This document shows positions 10,547 through 22,570 of a stretch of DNA of 64,000 bases, piece after piece; positions within the stretch are counted from its first letter, which is position 1, and every line of letters begins with the position of its first letter. The position numbers and the translations under genes were made by a program. The stretch spans positions 35,832,462 through 35,896,461 of the forward strand of contig CM055271.1 in NCBI GenBank assembly GCA_029237695.1. The letters are read 5' to 3'. Origin of the DNA: Conchocele bisecta (lineage: Eukaryota; Mollusca; Bivalvia; Lucinida; Thyasiridae). The notes beneath the pieces were generated by a model. That model made no database searches and was not told where the DNA came from. It worked only from the letters and a program-made list of their open reading frames with translations.

Positions 10547-10704
10547 AGTCGATGACGCCCCCGGCAGGCCATGTAGGCATGATGAGGATTGACTGCGAGG
10601 TGATGAACACCCAGCTGATTCACGTGCAGCGGTCGGCCATACCTAAACACAGACAGAACATGACCTTCACTCCTCCGTACAGGGACAGACATTATCAGCC
10701 GTGA
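10547..10704 (+). CDS. ATF6: ATF6, terminal coding exon and stop
   Basis: The acceptor is TTGTCTTGTAG. Two bases complete the codon split by the previous exon, then 51 sense codons run to TGA. The peptide contains MMRIDCEVMNTQLIHV, aligning with the end of vertebrate ATF6 (MMQIDCQVMDTR...). The Cys of IDC corresponds to one of the two conserved luminal cysteines that form stress-regulated disulfides. A further sequon (NMT) follows. The C-terminal tail after it is shorter than in human ATF6. The intron before it is about 6.2 kb and almost wholly repeats. A SINE is inserted about 70 bp after the stop, in the 3' UTR. Confidence 0.92.
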
Positions 10705-11380
10705 CATGCAGGTTAAGATATGAGGAGACATCTGATCCATCTGGTAATGCCTTTGGATGTTCCTGTTGATATCTCTGAGCTGTGAAGCCCCGTGCAGGTA
10801 CCGGGGCGGGACCAACTGATCCTGAGAATAGTGCTGCAGTAGCCATTGCTTGTCGTAAAAGGCGACTAAACTGGCTTAACGATTGGGTTCATACTTTCCA
10901 GAACCTACTATACCGGATTTGGCCCTCATGTACATTTTTGGCTTTCTTGTATGTGAGAGTTGAGTCAGGCTATGCCCCATATATAAAAGTAAGATTAGTG
11001 CTAATCCTATTACTTTTAGGGATGGGATAAATGATGCTGGTGTGGCGAGGGCCTGGCACCAGATCAGGTCGTTCTAATTTCAGGACTGAATATATATTTT
11101 GATTGTAAATATTGAGTTCTGAAGTTGGGATTTACCCCCCTCGGACAGGTGGATACGGGACACGACCCCGTTGACCCGTCTGCGTGTAGACTCCCTGAGG
11201 CTTGTACCTCTATGTCAGAAAAGCGGACGTTAAACCCTATTCACTCACTCACTCACTCTGAGCTGTGTGTATACTGAATGAAACCTGGTTGTCAGTACGT
11301 ACTTACACCCATCCAGGTCTCCAGATAAGGAATTTCTGAAGCAATTGGGTATTTCAAAATTTTAATTGGGTCAAATAAAA
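10705..11380 (+). other. probable ATF6 3' UTR with SINE and MITE insertions
   Basis: No AATAAA is visible in the ~70 bp between the stop codon and the SINE at 10785. The first canonical AATAAA downstream is at 11374-11379, inside a foldback MITE (11324-11684). If it is used, the mature 3' UTR would contain the whole SINE. The UTR end is inference; no transcript evidence is available here. Confidence 0.35.
10785..11256 (+). mobile_element. SINE type i, copy 1 (in ATF6 3' UTR)
   Basis: About 470 bp. Head GCCCCGTGCAGG..., conserved core, tail of (CACT)n. Flanked by an 11-bp duplication TCTGAGCTGTG (10774-10784, 11257-11267), the hallmark of LINE-driven insertion. A B-box-like GGGTTCATAC lies about 100 bp in. 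Same strand as ATF6. Confidence 0.88.
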
Positions 11381-11684
11381 TCACACTACTGTTTACATAT
11401 CAAGAGGCAGCAATTATTGAATAGTTTGCTTCGAAATGAAAACATGTCTTGGCATTTCAATAGAATTGTCTCCTTGGAGACAATTCTAATGAAATACCAA
11501 GATGTGTTTTCATGGAAAATAAGAAAAATATGCTATATTTGTGGTCAGTTTATTGTTTTCTGCAGCATGATAAAAGTACCACAAAACTTATTGCTTTTTG
11601 ATACTCGCTACTTCTGATTTCAATTGGATTTTTGGCAATTTTAATAGGGTATTTAAGCAACTACGCAGCTTATCTGGAGCTCTG
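11324..11684 (+). mobile_element. same family, copy downstream of ATF6
   Basis: Tips CAGGTCTCCAGATAAG and CTTATCTGGAGCTCTG. It contains the AATAAA at 11374. Confidence 0.7.
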
Positions 11685-12276
11685 ATCCATTTGTCAAAAA
11701 AACAAAACAACGGGTGATTTTCCTGACAGTTTTTGGTTCACTTGCAGAGTCCCTAGATCTTTTTGACATTTCATGTTTATTTATTGCTTATACGTCAATC
11801 AAGGTCACACAGACTTGCATACTATGGAATGTCTTAAGCTTGTAATCAGTCTTGCTAACAAGAGGGGTGTTCCATAAACTTTCACAGACCTAACATTAGC
11901 TTTACCACTTAACTAGCCATTAAAAACGCTGGTAAAACATGTTTACCGACTTGTGTACCAAGACAAAGAAATTGTAAACCTACGCGTATAGACTTATTGC
12001 TCATGACAGCTTTTCAGAGAGAGATTATTATTTTGATGTTGATTGTTTTTGACATGTTATTTACATTGCATATTTCATTTCGTTTATGGTGTGATTGTCA
12101 GATAAACATCATTTATTTGTGGATGAAAATGGTGTGAAATTAGATTTTACAATAGAGCATGTCATGGAAAAATTGGGCTTATTGTGTTTGCGACCAGTGT
12201 CGTACAGTGGAACCTCTATAAACCGGACACCTAGAGGTTTTGCAATGTTGTGTAAAGACCCTCTAATACCTACATA

Positions 12277-12626
12277 TACAGTCGAACCTCCCCGAACAGC
12301 CACCTCTCCTCAACAACACCCTCTCTATAACAGCCGCTATTTTATATCCCAAATGGATGATTTCCTCTGTATCTAACCATTAGACTGCGCACGAAAATTG
12401 CCGTCTGCTGTTGCTTTGCCTTCTTTCTCGATAAAAACCTGTTTTGACAGCATTTTAGAATCATTTCCATTGGAAATGATTCTAAAATGTTGCCAAAGCA
12501 TGTTTTTGATGAGAATTATCGAAGAAAATAAATAAACAACATTAACCTCCCTACAACAGCCACCTCTCTACAACAGCCAGTTTTGCGTCTTCCCATGAGT
12601 GGCTGTTGTAGAGAGGTTGCACTGTA
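12277..12626 (+). mobile_element. pogo/Tigger-like MITE, copy 2
   Basis: TA-CAGTCGAACCTC...GAGGTTGCACTG-TA. The interior carries an unrelated hairpin (GAATCATTTCCATTGGAAAT). Confidence 0.75.
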
Positions 12627-12627
12627 T

Positions 12628-12942
12628 AAGATCCACCTCTGCACAATCAGGGTCTACGCTGTTTCCTGTTACATGGACCGTATATTGGGGAAATATTATA
12701 GAAACACATAGCAGTAACATTACATTATGCAACGTCATACATGACTAATTTGGTCTATGAATTATCTTCCTTGTCCATAGTTTGTGGATAAAAATACATG
12801 ACAACAGATATTGGAAAATATGTAGTTTACACGTACTAGGTGTGTGAATTCTTTTTCAGAATTATTTCATTACGTAGCATTTGTTCTTGACTTTAGTGAT
12901 GCATTATTACATGTATGTCGGCCTGTGAACCCCCCAAAATCT
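12628..12942 (+). other. intergenic stretches with nothing recognised
   Basis: Here, and at 11690-12200, 13530-13815, 17370-17590, 18280-18430, 24053-24480 (except a CTCATTTGAACCGTCTCGAC hairpin near 24280) and 28680-28955, I see AT-rich sequence without exons, clear repeats or RNA genes. Confidence 0.5.
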
Positions 12943-13525
12943 TCTACTGTCTGTTTCAGGAAACGTGCCCAAATTTTACGGCTATATAAACAATGCAAAA
13001 ACAATATTCTTTTTGATAATATTAAAGTTTATCAAAATTTAAGAATGAGCCTTCTTTTTGTTTCGTGAAATTTGGTCAAATATTGATTTTATTAATATGA
13101 ATAATTGATTTGTCTATGGGAATTTAACATGGAGGAAAAGCAGGTAGAGGAGTTGTGGGAGGAGTCAGAAAACAAAAATAAAATTGGAAATTGACTCTGA
13201 AACCCGGCTAGATAGCTTGAAAATGATATAACTAAGAAAACAAAAGTTCACTTTTAAAAATTGATCCAGTATTTCTGAAATTCTAAAAAATTTCCCCATG
13301 TTAAATCCCCATAGACATCTTCACTCTGTGAAGATGTCTATGGGGATTTAACATGGGGAAATTGTTTTAACGAAATAAAATAAATATTTGACCAAATTTC
13401 ACGAAATGAAAAGAAGGCTCATTCTTAAATTTTCCTTTAAGTTAATATTGTTGAAAAATATATATCGTTTTTGAATTGTTTATATAGCCGTAAAATTTGG
13501 GCAGGTTTCGTGAAACTAACAGTAG
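12943..13525 (+). mobile_element. family A element, copy 2
   Basis: Both tips present; apex hairpin GACATCTTCACTCTGTGAAG intact. Confidence 0.8.
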
Positions 13526-13818
13526 GTAATTATAGTTGCCACACTCTCCTTCTTTCCATCTGTCTGTCTGAGATTTGTGTTACAGTTTTCAGCTACCTAC
13601 TGTCTCAGTTACCATTAGTCGGATTGGCTTTAAACTTCATATTCTTTTGTCATAATCAATATTTAGGGTCCGCCAAGATTTGGCAGTGCCCTATAGGTTT
13701 CGCCCTGTCTGTCTACGTTTATTTTATGGAAGTTTTTGTAAGAGTTTCGCAAATCATCTATAAGGGCCCTTAGTGTGTTGCCAGACCATGTTTTCTAGTT
13801 CATTCCATAACCAACCCA

Positions 13819-14206
13819 GTGGGTGGCAGGTATGCGATGGGTAATTTAACGATCGGGGTTTATCCTTACCGGAATCCCGACTTGAGACCTGGCTTGGCCC
13901 TCACATACGTCTTTGGCATTTTGTATGTGAAAGTTGAATGTGGATATACCTTATGTGAGAATTACGATTATTCGTAATACTGTTTTAGGGGAAGGGGCCA
14001 AGTGACTGGTGTGGTATGGATCTGGAACCAGGTCAGGTTATTCTAATTTCAGGGCTGAATATATTTTTTCTCTAAAGTAAATATTCCGTTTTGATTTTGG
14101 GATTTTCCCCCCAATACAGCAGGTTAAAACGGGATCGAACCCGTTTGCCCGGCCTTACATGAACTTAGCTGTTGATAGGCCGTTAAACAACTAATAAACA
14201 AACAAC
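13819..14206 (+). mobile_element. SINE type ii, full-length copy
   Basis: Head GTGGGTGGCAGG... with B-box-like GGTTTATCC, a core shared with type i (from TTTGGCCCTCA to the GTTAAAC region), and a CAAA-rich tail. About 390 bp. Confidence 0.75.
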
Positions 14207-14680
14207 TTTATTACAGTATTTTTACTACTAAATTTGAAAATCAATGCGTATTTTCACATTCGTGTGAGCATTTTGTACTCCCACTTTTGATAATCAATGC
14301 GTATTTTGCTAAAATAAGTGCGTAAAATATGCCAATACGCCCCTTACCTGCAGCTCTGCTGGGTTATTTATGGCCAGTGTAGATCCTGATCATCATATAC
14401 ATGTATACCCATAATGATCTTAGCTGTTGACGGGCTGTTAAACACCATTAACCCTTAGACCGCTACACACAACAATTGATGTCTGCTGTTGCTTTTATAT
14501 CTTGCCTTATTTCTCAATAAAAAACATGGTATGACAACACTTCAGAATCATTTCCAATGGAAATGATTCTGAAGTGCTGTCAAAGCATGTTGTAAATTAT
14601 TCTACAGTGCTATCAAAGCATGTTTTTGATGATAAAAATTGAAAATAGGAAATAAACAGCGGACGACAAAAAATTAAGAT

Positions 14681-14890
14681 TTAACCCTTTCAACACCACA
14701 GACCTCTATAGAGACAATGTTTGCAAACAGTGCAGATCCAGATGAGCCGGCTCGTAACGAGCCGTCTCATCAGGATCTCCACTGTTTGTTAATAGTTATC
14801 AAATTTGAAAAAATTACCATGGACCAATGAGATAGCGTGAAACATTGGCATGGAACATCCCATTAAGTTACTTGGTGTTGAAAGGGTTAA
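14681..14890 (+). mobile_element. TTAA-type MITE (family G), complete
   Basis: TTAACCCTTTCAACACCA at the left, TGGTGTTGAAAGGGTTAA at the right. The palindromic apex has arms GATCCAGATGAGCCGGCTCG and CGAGCCGTCTCATCAGGATC. Confidence 0.8.
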
Positions 14891-14970
14891 GGGTTAAATA
14901 AATAAATCCACTGTTCGCAAACATTATACTTTGTCTTCACCAGTGCTCTCAATGGTATCCTGTGGGATAC

Positions 14971-15213
14971 TGGGGGCCGTTTCACTAAACTTTGTACGAC
15001 TAAAATGTTCGTAAGTGCAAATTTATGATCGTCTGGAACTTTCGATTCGACAATTGATGGATTTACATTTATTGAGCATATGCAGCCTATGCTCAATAAA
15101 TGTAAACCCAATAATTGTTTACAAGAATACACTGTTCATATGAATTTTTCAGACTCATAATTGTGCACTTACGAACATTTTAGTCGTACGAAGTTTAGTG
15201 AAACGTGTCCCAG
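14971..15213 (+). mobile_element. family B foldback MITE, copy 1
   Basis: About 245 bp. Ends GGGGGCCGTTTCACTAAACT and inverted; inner motif ACGACTAAAATGTTCGTAAG; apex built on GCATAGGCTGCATATGCAGC-type palindromes. Superfamily unassigned; duplications are not clean. Confidence 0.8.
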
Positions 15214-15656
15214 GTGTTTTTGATACATATTTTAACATTCCATATTCCGTATTATTATTGTTCTGTGTTCAGATGCTGATGTTTTACAATTTTCTCACTC
15301 TTCCACAAAAAATACAAGTTCAAGATCATTAGAATCCGATCATTGTGTTGTTAGTCAAGACTTATCTTACCTGCCATATCTGGTGCTTGTATGTGGAATT
15401 GTTATTTTCTGTAAATCGTGTCAAAATTTCATACCGTAATAACATACAATTCTGGGAAAGACATATTTTTGGGGTTTCCCACAATGAAGAGTTGTTGTTG
15501 TTGTTGTTATTTATTGATCTATCACAATAACTATGTATTTGGATACAGTTTGTTTTCAGGAAACCCCTATAGAATATGAAATGGTAGTTTCCCAAAACAG
15601 ATGTGTTACGGTAAAAAAATTTCATTGCGCCCAAGTTTATTCAGACCATGCTTCGT

Positions 15657-15811
15657 CACAGGTTGAAGTAACGGACCGAGGTCTATAAATACATTAAATA
15701 TGCCTAAAAGCATCAATAAATGAAGAAAAAAAAAATTGTTTGCTTCATTTATTGATGCTTTTAGGCATATTTAATGTATTTATAGACCTCGGTCCGTTAC
15801 TTCAACCTGTG
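15657..15811 (+). mobile_element. CACAGG-family foldback (H), copy 1
   Basis: TIR CACAGGTTGAAGTAACGGAC; exact 8-bp duplication TGCTTCGT (15649-15656, 15812-15819). The body is an almost perfect 70-bp-arm hairpin. Confidence 0.88.
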
Positions 15812-15841
15812 TGCTTCGTATGAACTCGAGGAGTTGTAAGT

Positions 15842-16281
15842 TTCTTGGACACATGTCTCAAGGTGTATGATCATGTGGTTACAACAACAACAAGTACTGA
15901 AACTTCCAGAAGCCTGCCGATTCAAAGTTTGGATTCTTTTAATTGTACTTATTATGTAACGGATCGTTATGAAATATGGCACATCAAACGCGTCTTGTTA
16001 AGCTGCATTTGGTGGTCTCGGTACTTTGGCCCAAGCTTCTGTCGTTTTTGCAAAGAATCGATTTCTACTGATTTCTACTGATACGGAAATCGATTCTTCG
16101 CAAAAACGACGTATGTGCCGAACCACCAAATGTCATGTAGACACGTTTGCTGGGCCATATTTCATCAAAATCCGTTGGCTATTAAGGAAAATATCAAATA
16201 ATACTTACTTTGGAGTGGGCGCACTTTCAACACTTTCAGCCATTGTTGTTGTTGTTGTAACCACATGATCATGCACCTTGT
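15842..16281 (+). repeat. foldback repeat O (second copy 63618-64000, cut by window end)
   Basis: Ends TGATCATGTGGTTACAACAA and inverse. The apex has GAATCGATTTCTACTGATTT-type arms. No duplication read. Confidence 0.65.
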
Positions 16282-16416
16282 CCTAGGAATCAGTTAGTGC
16301 TAGTCTTGAAAATTAATCCATGTTACTACGGTAACTGGCCACCGGCTGAGAAAAGAGACGTTACAACGTGTGTGACCAGCATGACCCCAATTCAGACTGC
16401 ACAGATGCACAGTCTG

Positions 16417-16726
16417 TAGCCGATTTCATCAAAATTGCAAAGTATACTGATCTAGCAAAGAATACTTTGAGGGAATAATCATTTATTTTTCCTGAAGTGC
16501 ATTATATCATATAAAACTAACAACTGCATATATTTGATGATTAAAAATATGCAGAATTATTATTTATTATACTGAATTTATTACATTATCACAGACAAAA
16601 TGGCTGTGATAATGTAATAAATTCAGTATAATAAAAATTAATAAATTTATCATAAAATTGAAAATTTCTCCCTCAAAGTATACTTTGCTAGAAAAGTATA
16701 CTTTGCAATGTTGGTGACATAGGCTA
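16417..16726 (+). mobile_element. family C palindromic MITE, copy 1
   Basis: About 305 bp, nearly a full palindrome. Ends TA-GCC(T/G)ATTTCA..., subterminal pairs AAAGTATACTTT, and a central stem TGTGATAATGTAATAAATTC with its complement. Each end is flanked by TA, consistent with a Tc1/mariner-type non-autonomous element. Flank: TCTG-TA...TA-CAGA. Confidence 0.85.
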
Positions 16727-16844
16727 CAGATCTGGGGTCATGCCGGTTGACATTCAGTCACTGAAGTGGCAAAACAGTTGGATACTAATTTGACAATGTA
16801 TGAGACAAGCCATGTGCTTTTGTATCTAAGGAGATGAGATATAC

Positions 16845-17366
16845 CTACTGTCTGTTTCACGAAAGCTGCCCAAATTTTACGGCTATATAAACAATTCCAA
16901 AACAATATTTGTTTCGATAATATTAAATTAAAGGAAAATTTAAGAATGAGCCTTCTTTTTATTGCGTGAAATTTGGTCAAATATTGATTTTATTGAGAAA
17001 ACACAATTTCCCCATGTGAAATCCCCAGAGGCATCTTCACAGAGTTAAGGGATGTAACATGGGGGAAATTTTTTGAATTTCAGAAATACTGGATCGATTT
17101 TTAAAATTTAACTTTTGTTTTCTTAGATCATTTCCAAGCTATCTACCCAGGTTTCGGAGCAATTTTCAAAATTGTTCGTTTTCTGACTCCTCCCACAGCT
17201 CCTCCATCTTCTTTTCCCCCATGTTAAATTCCTATAGACAAATCTACTTTTCGTAATAAAATCAAGTTTATATTTTGATAAAATTTAATATTGTCCAAAA
17301 AAAAATAGTTTTTGCATTGTTTAAATGGCCACAAAATTTGGGCAGCTTTCGTGAAACAGACAGTAG
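16845..17366 (+). mobile_element. family A element, copy 3
   Basis: Both tips present; apex partly deleted. Confidence 0.8.
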
Positions 17367-17591
17367 TGAAAAATATTTACAAAATTTACAATGTTTTCTG
17401 TAAATGACGTCAAAAATTGACAATATTCAGAGGAAATGTGGCATACTCGGAGCACAGTTGCTATGAAAATTTCGTAAATTTTTCAAGATTTACAGAAAAG
17501 ATCACAATTTCTGTAAATATTTTTCATGAAAAATCGCACATCTTCTTAGGCTCATCTCTATTGTACAAAAACATCACTGCAAAGTGCAATG

Positions 17592-17782
17592 CAGATCTCC
17601 AGTTAAGGTGCGTAATTTGACCAACTTGGGGTGAAATTTTTTTATTTCTTCATCAAAAATGGCAAGTTGGGAGTCCTTTAGAATCGTCTCATTGAGACGA
17701 TTCTAAAGCACTCCCAACTTGCTATTTTTGATGGAGAAATAAGAAATTTACCTCCAAATTACGCACCTTAACTGGAGCTCTG
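17592..17782 (+). mobile_element. related MITE with 7-bp duplication
   Basis: TIR CAGATCTCCAGTTAAGGTGC; duplication TGCAATG on both sides (17585-17591, 17783-17789). Apex AATCGTCTCATTGAGACGAT. Confidence 0.8.
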
Positions 17783-17974
17783 TGCAATGGTTATAAATAC
17801 GACAAGGTTCTTTTTGTCAGCCGGTGACCCAACATGTGCCATACCTCGAAAATCCAGTTTTAAGTAAACACAACATGTTGCCCCAGTTTGACTTAAGAAA
17901 TAGTTACATCATGTATAAAATGTATGTGATTAATGTAAATTGCTTTATTTATGTCAATGCTGTGTATATGTTTG

Positions 17975-18276
17975 CAGGGGCGGATCCAGCATTTGGGGAA
18001 CGTGGGGTTGTCTAGTTGCGAAGGTAACTTGCAATCTACTCCCGTACCGTCTAGCTACGGATGGTACAGGAGTTATTGCAAGTTACTGTTCGCAATTAGG
18101 GGGTTGTCCTATTTTCGAGCTCTTCGAAATGCACTTTCCTGTGTTTTATTTACAACATTTAAATTCAGACTCCAACTGGTGGTAAACTGTGATCTCTGTA
18201 AACTCTGTCGCTGAACGGGGAGTGGGGGGGGGGGGGTGTGTGCAACCCCGGTATCTCCCCTCCAGATCCGCCCCTG
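17975..18276 (+). mobile_element. hAT-like MITE
   Basis: TIR CAGGGGCGGATCCAG, inverse CCAGATCCGCCCCTG, a classic hAT-type end. A nested palindrome (TTGCGAAGGTAACTTGCAAT...) occupies 18013-18098. The 8-bp duplication is not evident. Confidence 0.7.
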
Positions 18277-18435
18277 ATTTGTGGGTATATTGTGGTATTT
18301 ATTCCTCATTGTGTTTTAAACAGATATTTTGCTTGTTTTGTAATATATTAAAACATTTTATAAAGTCGTTTCATGTAATGTGTATAAGGTATCTTTTTTT
18401 ATTTATTTGATTATAAAACATCTGCAATGGCTGAC

Positions 18436-18560
18436 CCGTCCGTCGTTGATGGAATGGCGAACAGTACAGATCCTGATCAGCCTGTGCGGATGCACAGGCT
18501 GATCTGGATCTACACTGGTCGCAAAACCCATAATCCCCATTTCTTTAGTCACAGCCATAT
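18436..18560 (+). repeat. short inverted repeat R (also 63300-63380 and fragments)
   Basis: GAACAGTACAGATCCTGATC against CTGATCTGGATCTACACTGG, apex CCTGTGCGGATGCACAGG. Degenerate starts recur at 14375, 27370, 31000 and 50250. Confidence 0.65.
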
Positions 18561-19036
18561 TTCAGTGTTGAATGCGCAGTGCTTCTGTCATACAGGTGCA
18601 TGCCCATCTGTATATAAACAGATGTAAAACCTCGATCAATCAATCATTTTTGTTTGCTAGTGGATACACAACCGCCTGCGTTAATCTTGCCCAGATTATC
18701 AACGCTTCTAAACGTCTATGCACAACACCAACACGCACATTGATCGTCTGAATCTGAACTGTAGCATTACTCGGGCTCAACCAATCAAGCTGCTTGATTT
18801 CTAGCACAATATGCAAGTATTTTGAAATGAAGAAATTGACAAATATTGGCAAGATTAGCACGAGCGGTAGTGTATTTATTCCGTCAACACAGTGCGTATG
18901 TGCCGTGAAACACGGTGCCGTGAAACATTGTTGATATCCTGTCAATACGACCTAATCACTGAGTATGAATATGTGCGGTGGTTGGGGTTATTTTTTTGCA
19001 TTTTAAAGCCATTTGTAGGTGTTGACGGGATAAATA

Positions 19037-19171
19037 GAATAGTAGGTTAGTGCCGTGAATGGGAAAAATATCTGGCGGGGCATGGAAACGGGCTGTGCTC
19101 GGCATAGCCTCGCCCATCCCGTTTCCTAAGCCTTGCCAGATATTTTTTCCCCTTCACGGCACTAACCTACT
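19037..19171 (+). repeat. palindromic repeat N (second copy 57361-57502)
   Basis: TAGTAGGTTAGTGCCGTGAA and inverse, apex around CGGGATGGGCGAGGC. The 57-kb copy is embedded between ACGGGATAAATA-containing arms, with a nested hairpin (CTCATTTGAACCGTCTCGCC) at 57240-57350. Confidence 0.7.
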
Positions 19172-19657
19172 AGTCTCTATATGTGTGATGACTAATATAG
19201 AACACGTAGTATAGTTTACAACAGCACATTTATTTATTCTAGACAGTAGATCAGAGATTAATATCGGTTATACGTAATATTGTATTTTATATATTCATAA
19301 TGACTAGTCATGCCTTGTGCATTGAGGGAGTATTTTTACTCTTTTTATTTATTGTCAATATGTCGTCTAGTGGATGATATTTTATTGTCAAACGTAGATC
19401 CAAGTTATTGTTGTGTATGAACTTAACTTTAACCCTTTCACCCCTATGTAGCTTGAATGGATTTTGATATCTTAATTTTGCAACCAATCCAATCATCACA
19501 AAATGATTTTCAGACCAATCTATATATGAAAAGGGGGTGTTTTTGTTCTCAAAATATGAAAATTACTTGCAAAAAGTGCAGATCCTGATGAGACGGTTGG
19601 GCGCATGCGAAGGGCAAATTCAACAATGGGTTTCAACCTTATCAGAATCTAGATATC

Positions 19658-19870
19658 CTGGGGGCCATTTCACTAAACTTTGTACGACTAAAATGTTCGT
19701 AAGTGCAATCATAATTATGATAGTCTTTACATTTCACACTAACAATGTGTTCTTTGTCAACAATTATTGGATTTACATTATTGCAATAAATGTAAATCCA
19801 TCACTTGCAATTTCCAGATAATCCTAAATTTGCACTTACGACCATTTTAGTTGTACGAAGTTTAGTGGTT
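19658..19870 (+). mobile_element. family B MITE, copy 2 (right tip degraded)
   Basis: Follows a TTAA-type MITE fragment; the apex is shortened. Confidence 0.75.
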
Positions 19871-20135
19871 TTGTCAGTCGGGTACATCTTTGGCTTGCTC
19901 GTCTGCGAGAGTTGAATCCAGTTATGCCCATTATAAGAGTAGTAGTATTAGTACTAATCCTATTACGCTAAGTGATTCTGGTGTGGTGAGGTCCTGGTAC
20001 CAGGTCAGATTTTTCCACTTTCACAGCTGAATATGTATAATTATTTGCTGTAAATATTCAGTTCAGATTTTGGGATTTTCCCCCTTCTATACAGGTGAAT
20101 TACGTATGTAAACACCATTAAATAAATAATTACCC
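19868..20135 (+). mobile_element. SINE core fragments (this and 22600-22785, 37785-38140)
   Basis: Headless or tailless copies of the same core (GAGAGTTGAAT... to GGGATTTTCCCCC). The 22600-22785 copy lacks its 3' third. 37785-38140 holds two partial copies in tandem. Confidence 0.6.
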
Positions 20136-20245
20136 CATCTTGTGTCATCCTGTCTTGTGTCAATCGATGCTCAATGACTATTGACTTATTGTGATGTATG
20201 TCATATGTCTTCTATGCATGTTGTTTTGTATATAATTACTCTAGG

Positions 20246-21148
20246 TGGGTGGTTGGTCAGGCGAACGCGACAGCGTAAATTAACGGTAGGGGTTCCTCCT
20301 AATAGGGTAGCCCCGTGCAGGCACCGGGGCGGGATCAACTGATCCTGAGAATAGTGCTGCAGTAGCCATTGCTTGTCGTAAAAGGCGACTAAACTGGCTT
20401 AACGATTGGGTTCATACTTTCCGGAACCCACTATACCGGATTTGGCCCTCATGTGCATTTTTGGCTTTCTTGTATGTGAGAGTTGAGTCGGGCTATGCCC
20501 CATATATAAAAGTAAGATTAGCGCTAATCCTATTACTTTTAGGGGATGGGATAAATGATGCTGGTGTGGCGAGGGCCTGGCACCAGATCAGGTTGTTCTA
20601 ATTTCAGGACTGAATATATATTTTGATTGTAAATATTGAGTTCTGAAGTTGGGATTTACCCCCCTTGGACAGGTGGATACGGGACTCGACCCCGTTGACC
20701 CGTCTGCGTGTAGACTCCCTGAGGCTTGTACCTCTATGTCAGAAAAGCGGACGTTAAACCCTATTCACTCACTCACTCACTCCTCCTAATAGGAATCACG
20801 ATATGCCTAGTTTGGCCCTTTATAGGTACGTGTTTATCTTTGGCTCTTTTGTTACCTGGGGGTTGAATTGAGTTATTGCCCATTATAAAAGTAGTAAGAT
20901 TATTACTGATCCTACGGCTTTTGGGAGGGGGCCAAGTGATTCTGGTGTTGGGGAGGACCTGGCATCAGATCAGGATTAATCTGATTTCAGGTCTGAATAT
21001 ATAGTTTTTTTATTGTAAATATTCAGATTTTCGGATTTTCCGCCTATTTGTACAGGTAATATATGGGATTTAGTACTAAACCCATTGACCCGGCCTTAAA
21101 TGATCTTATCTGTTGATAGGCCGTTAAACCCAAACAAACAAACAAAAT
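20246..21148 (+). mobile_element. SINE type iii, split by SINE copy 2
   Basis: Head GTGGGTGGTTGGTCAGGCG, core in the form GCCCATTATAAAAGTAGTAA, tail TTAAACCCAAACAAACAAAC. Confidence 0.75.
20307..20780 (+). mobile_element. SINE type i, copy 2
   Basis: Inserted into a type iii SINE; 13-bp duplication TCCTCCTAATAGG (20294-20306, 20781-20793). Confidence 0.88.
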
Positions 21149-21244
21149 AAACTCCATTAAATAAATAATTACCCGATCTTGTGTTATCCTGTCTTTCGAT
21201 GATCAATGACTATTGACTTATTGTGATGTATGTCATGTCCTCTG

Positions 21245-22066
21245 TTTGTTTGTTTTGTTTATTGGTGTTTAACGGCCTATCAACAGCTATGGTCATGTAA
21301 GGCCGGGCAAACGGGTTCAATCCCATTTTAGCCCCGTGCAGGCACCGGGGCGGGATCAACTGATCCTGAGAATAGTGCTGCAGTAGCCATTGCTTGTCGT
21401 AAAAGGCGACTAAACTGGCTTAACGATTGGGTTCATACTTTCCGGAACCTACTATACCGGATTTGGCCCTCATGTACATTTTTGGCTTTCTTGTATGTGA
21501 GAGTTGAGTCGGGTTATGCCCCATATATAAAAGTAAGATTAGCGCTAATCCTATTACTTTTAGGGGATGGGATAAATGATGCTGGTGTGGCGAGGGCCTG
21601 GCACCAGATCAGGTTGTTCTAATTTCAGGACTGAATATATATTTTGATTGTAAATATTGAGTTCTGAAGTTGGGATTTACCCCCCTTGGACAGGTGGATA
21701 CAGACTCGACCCCGTTGACCCGTCTGCGTGTAGACTCCCTGAGGCTTGTACCTCTATGTCAGAAAAGCGGACGTTAAACCCTATTCACTCACTCACTCAC
21801 TCAATCCCATTTTAACCTGCTGCATTGGGGGGAGGGGGGGGGGGACAATCCCAATATCAGAACGGAATCTTTACGTCGAGAACAAATATATTAAGCCCTG
21901 AAATTAGAATAACCTACATGTAACCTGGTGCCAGGTCCATACCACACCAAAGTCACCCTTCCCCTAAAATAGGATTACGAATAATACTCGCATAAAGGGT
22001 ATAACCAGATTCAACTGTCACATACAAAATGCCAAAGACGTATGTGAGGGCCAAACCAGGGGCCCG
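21245..22066 (-). mobile_element. SINE type ii, reverse, split by SINE copy 3
   Basis: GTTTGTTTGTTTTG tail at the low end and core in reverse. The head is lost where a foldback element (22069) begins. Confidence 0.7.
21331..21801 (+). mobile_element. SINE type i, copy 3
   Basis: Inserted into a minus-strand type ii SINE; 13-bp duplication CAATCCCATTTTA (21318-21330, 21802-21814). Confidence 0.88.
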
Positions 22067-22068
22067 TT

Positions 22069-22197
22069 TCACTAAACTTCGTACGACTAAAATGTTCGTA
22101 AGTGTAAAATTATGATAGTCTGTAAATTTCACATTAACAATTTGTTCTTGTAAACAATTATTGAATTTACATTTATTGAGCATAGGCTGCGTTTATG
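22069..22197 (+). mobile_element. family B MITE, copy 3 (left half only)
   Basis: Ends abruptly at the apex (GCATAGGCTGCG), then unrelated sequence. Confidence 0.7.
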
Positions 22198-22364
22198 CTC
22201 CCACCTGCCACCCAATGTCTTCTGTGCACGTTGTTTTGTATATACATGTATGCTACTTATTATTCATAGTAGATGTAAGTATTATGTTGGTCGTGTGGTA
22301 TTTGTATATTGTCCATCTATGAAAATACATTATTTCACGCACGAACCTCGTATGTATGTAACGC

Positions 22365-22570
22365 CCCTGTGATTTTGTACCTTCGGACATCTGCGTAATT
22401 TCATGAAATATGTTTACAAAATTTACAATATTTTTCGTAAATGGCGTCAAAAGTTGACAAAAAATTTCAGAGAGAGTGTCAACTTTTGAATTAATTTATG
22501 AAAAACATTGTAAATTTTGTAGAGGTATTGAATGAAATTACGCAGATGTACTAAGGTACAAAATCCCACA
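22365..22570 (+). repeat. palindromic MITE
   Basis: GATTTTGTACCTTCGGACAT at the left, ATGTACTAAGGTACAAAATC at the right; the arms carry GTAAATTTTGTAAAC-type sequence. Confidence 0.7.

Noticed and set aside
10441..10815. 124-aa minus-strand frame
   Set aside because: It is the antisense shadow of the terminal ATF6 exon.
12095..12200. Possible exon (MSDKHHLFVDENGVKLDF)
   Set aside because: No family match and no convincing donor; the frame runs straight into a MITE.
18427..18627. 66-aa frame starting MADPSVVDGMANS
   Set aside because: It lies on the dispersed inverted repeat R, whose GAACAGTACAGATCC core recurs elsewhere.
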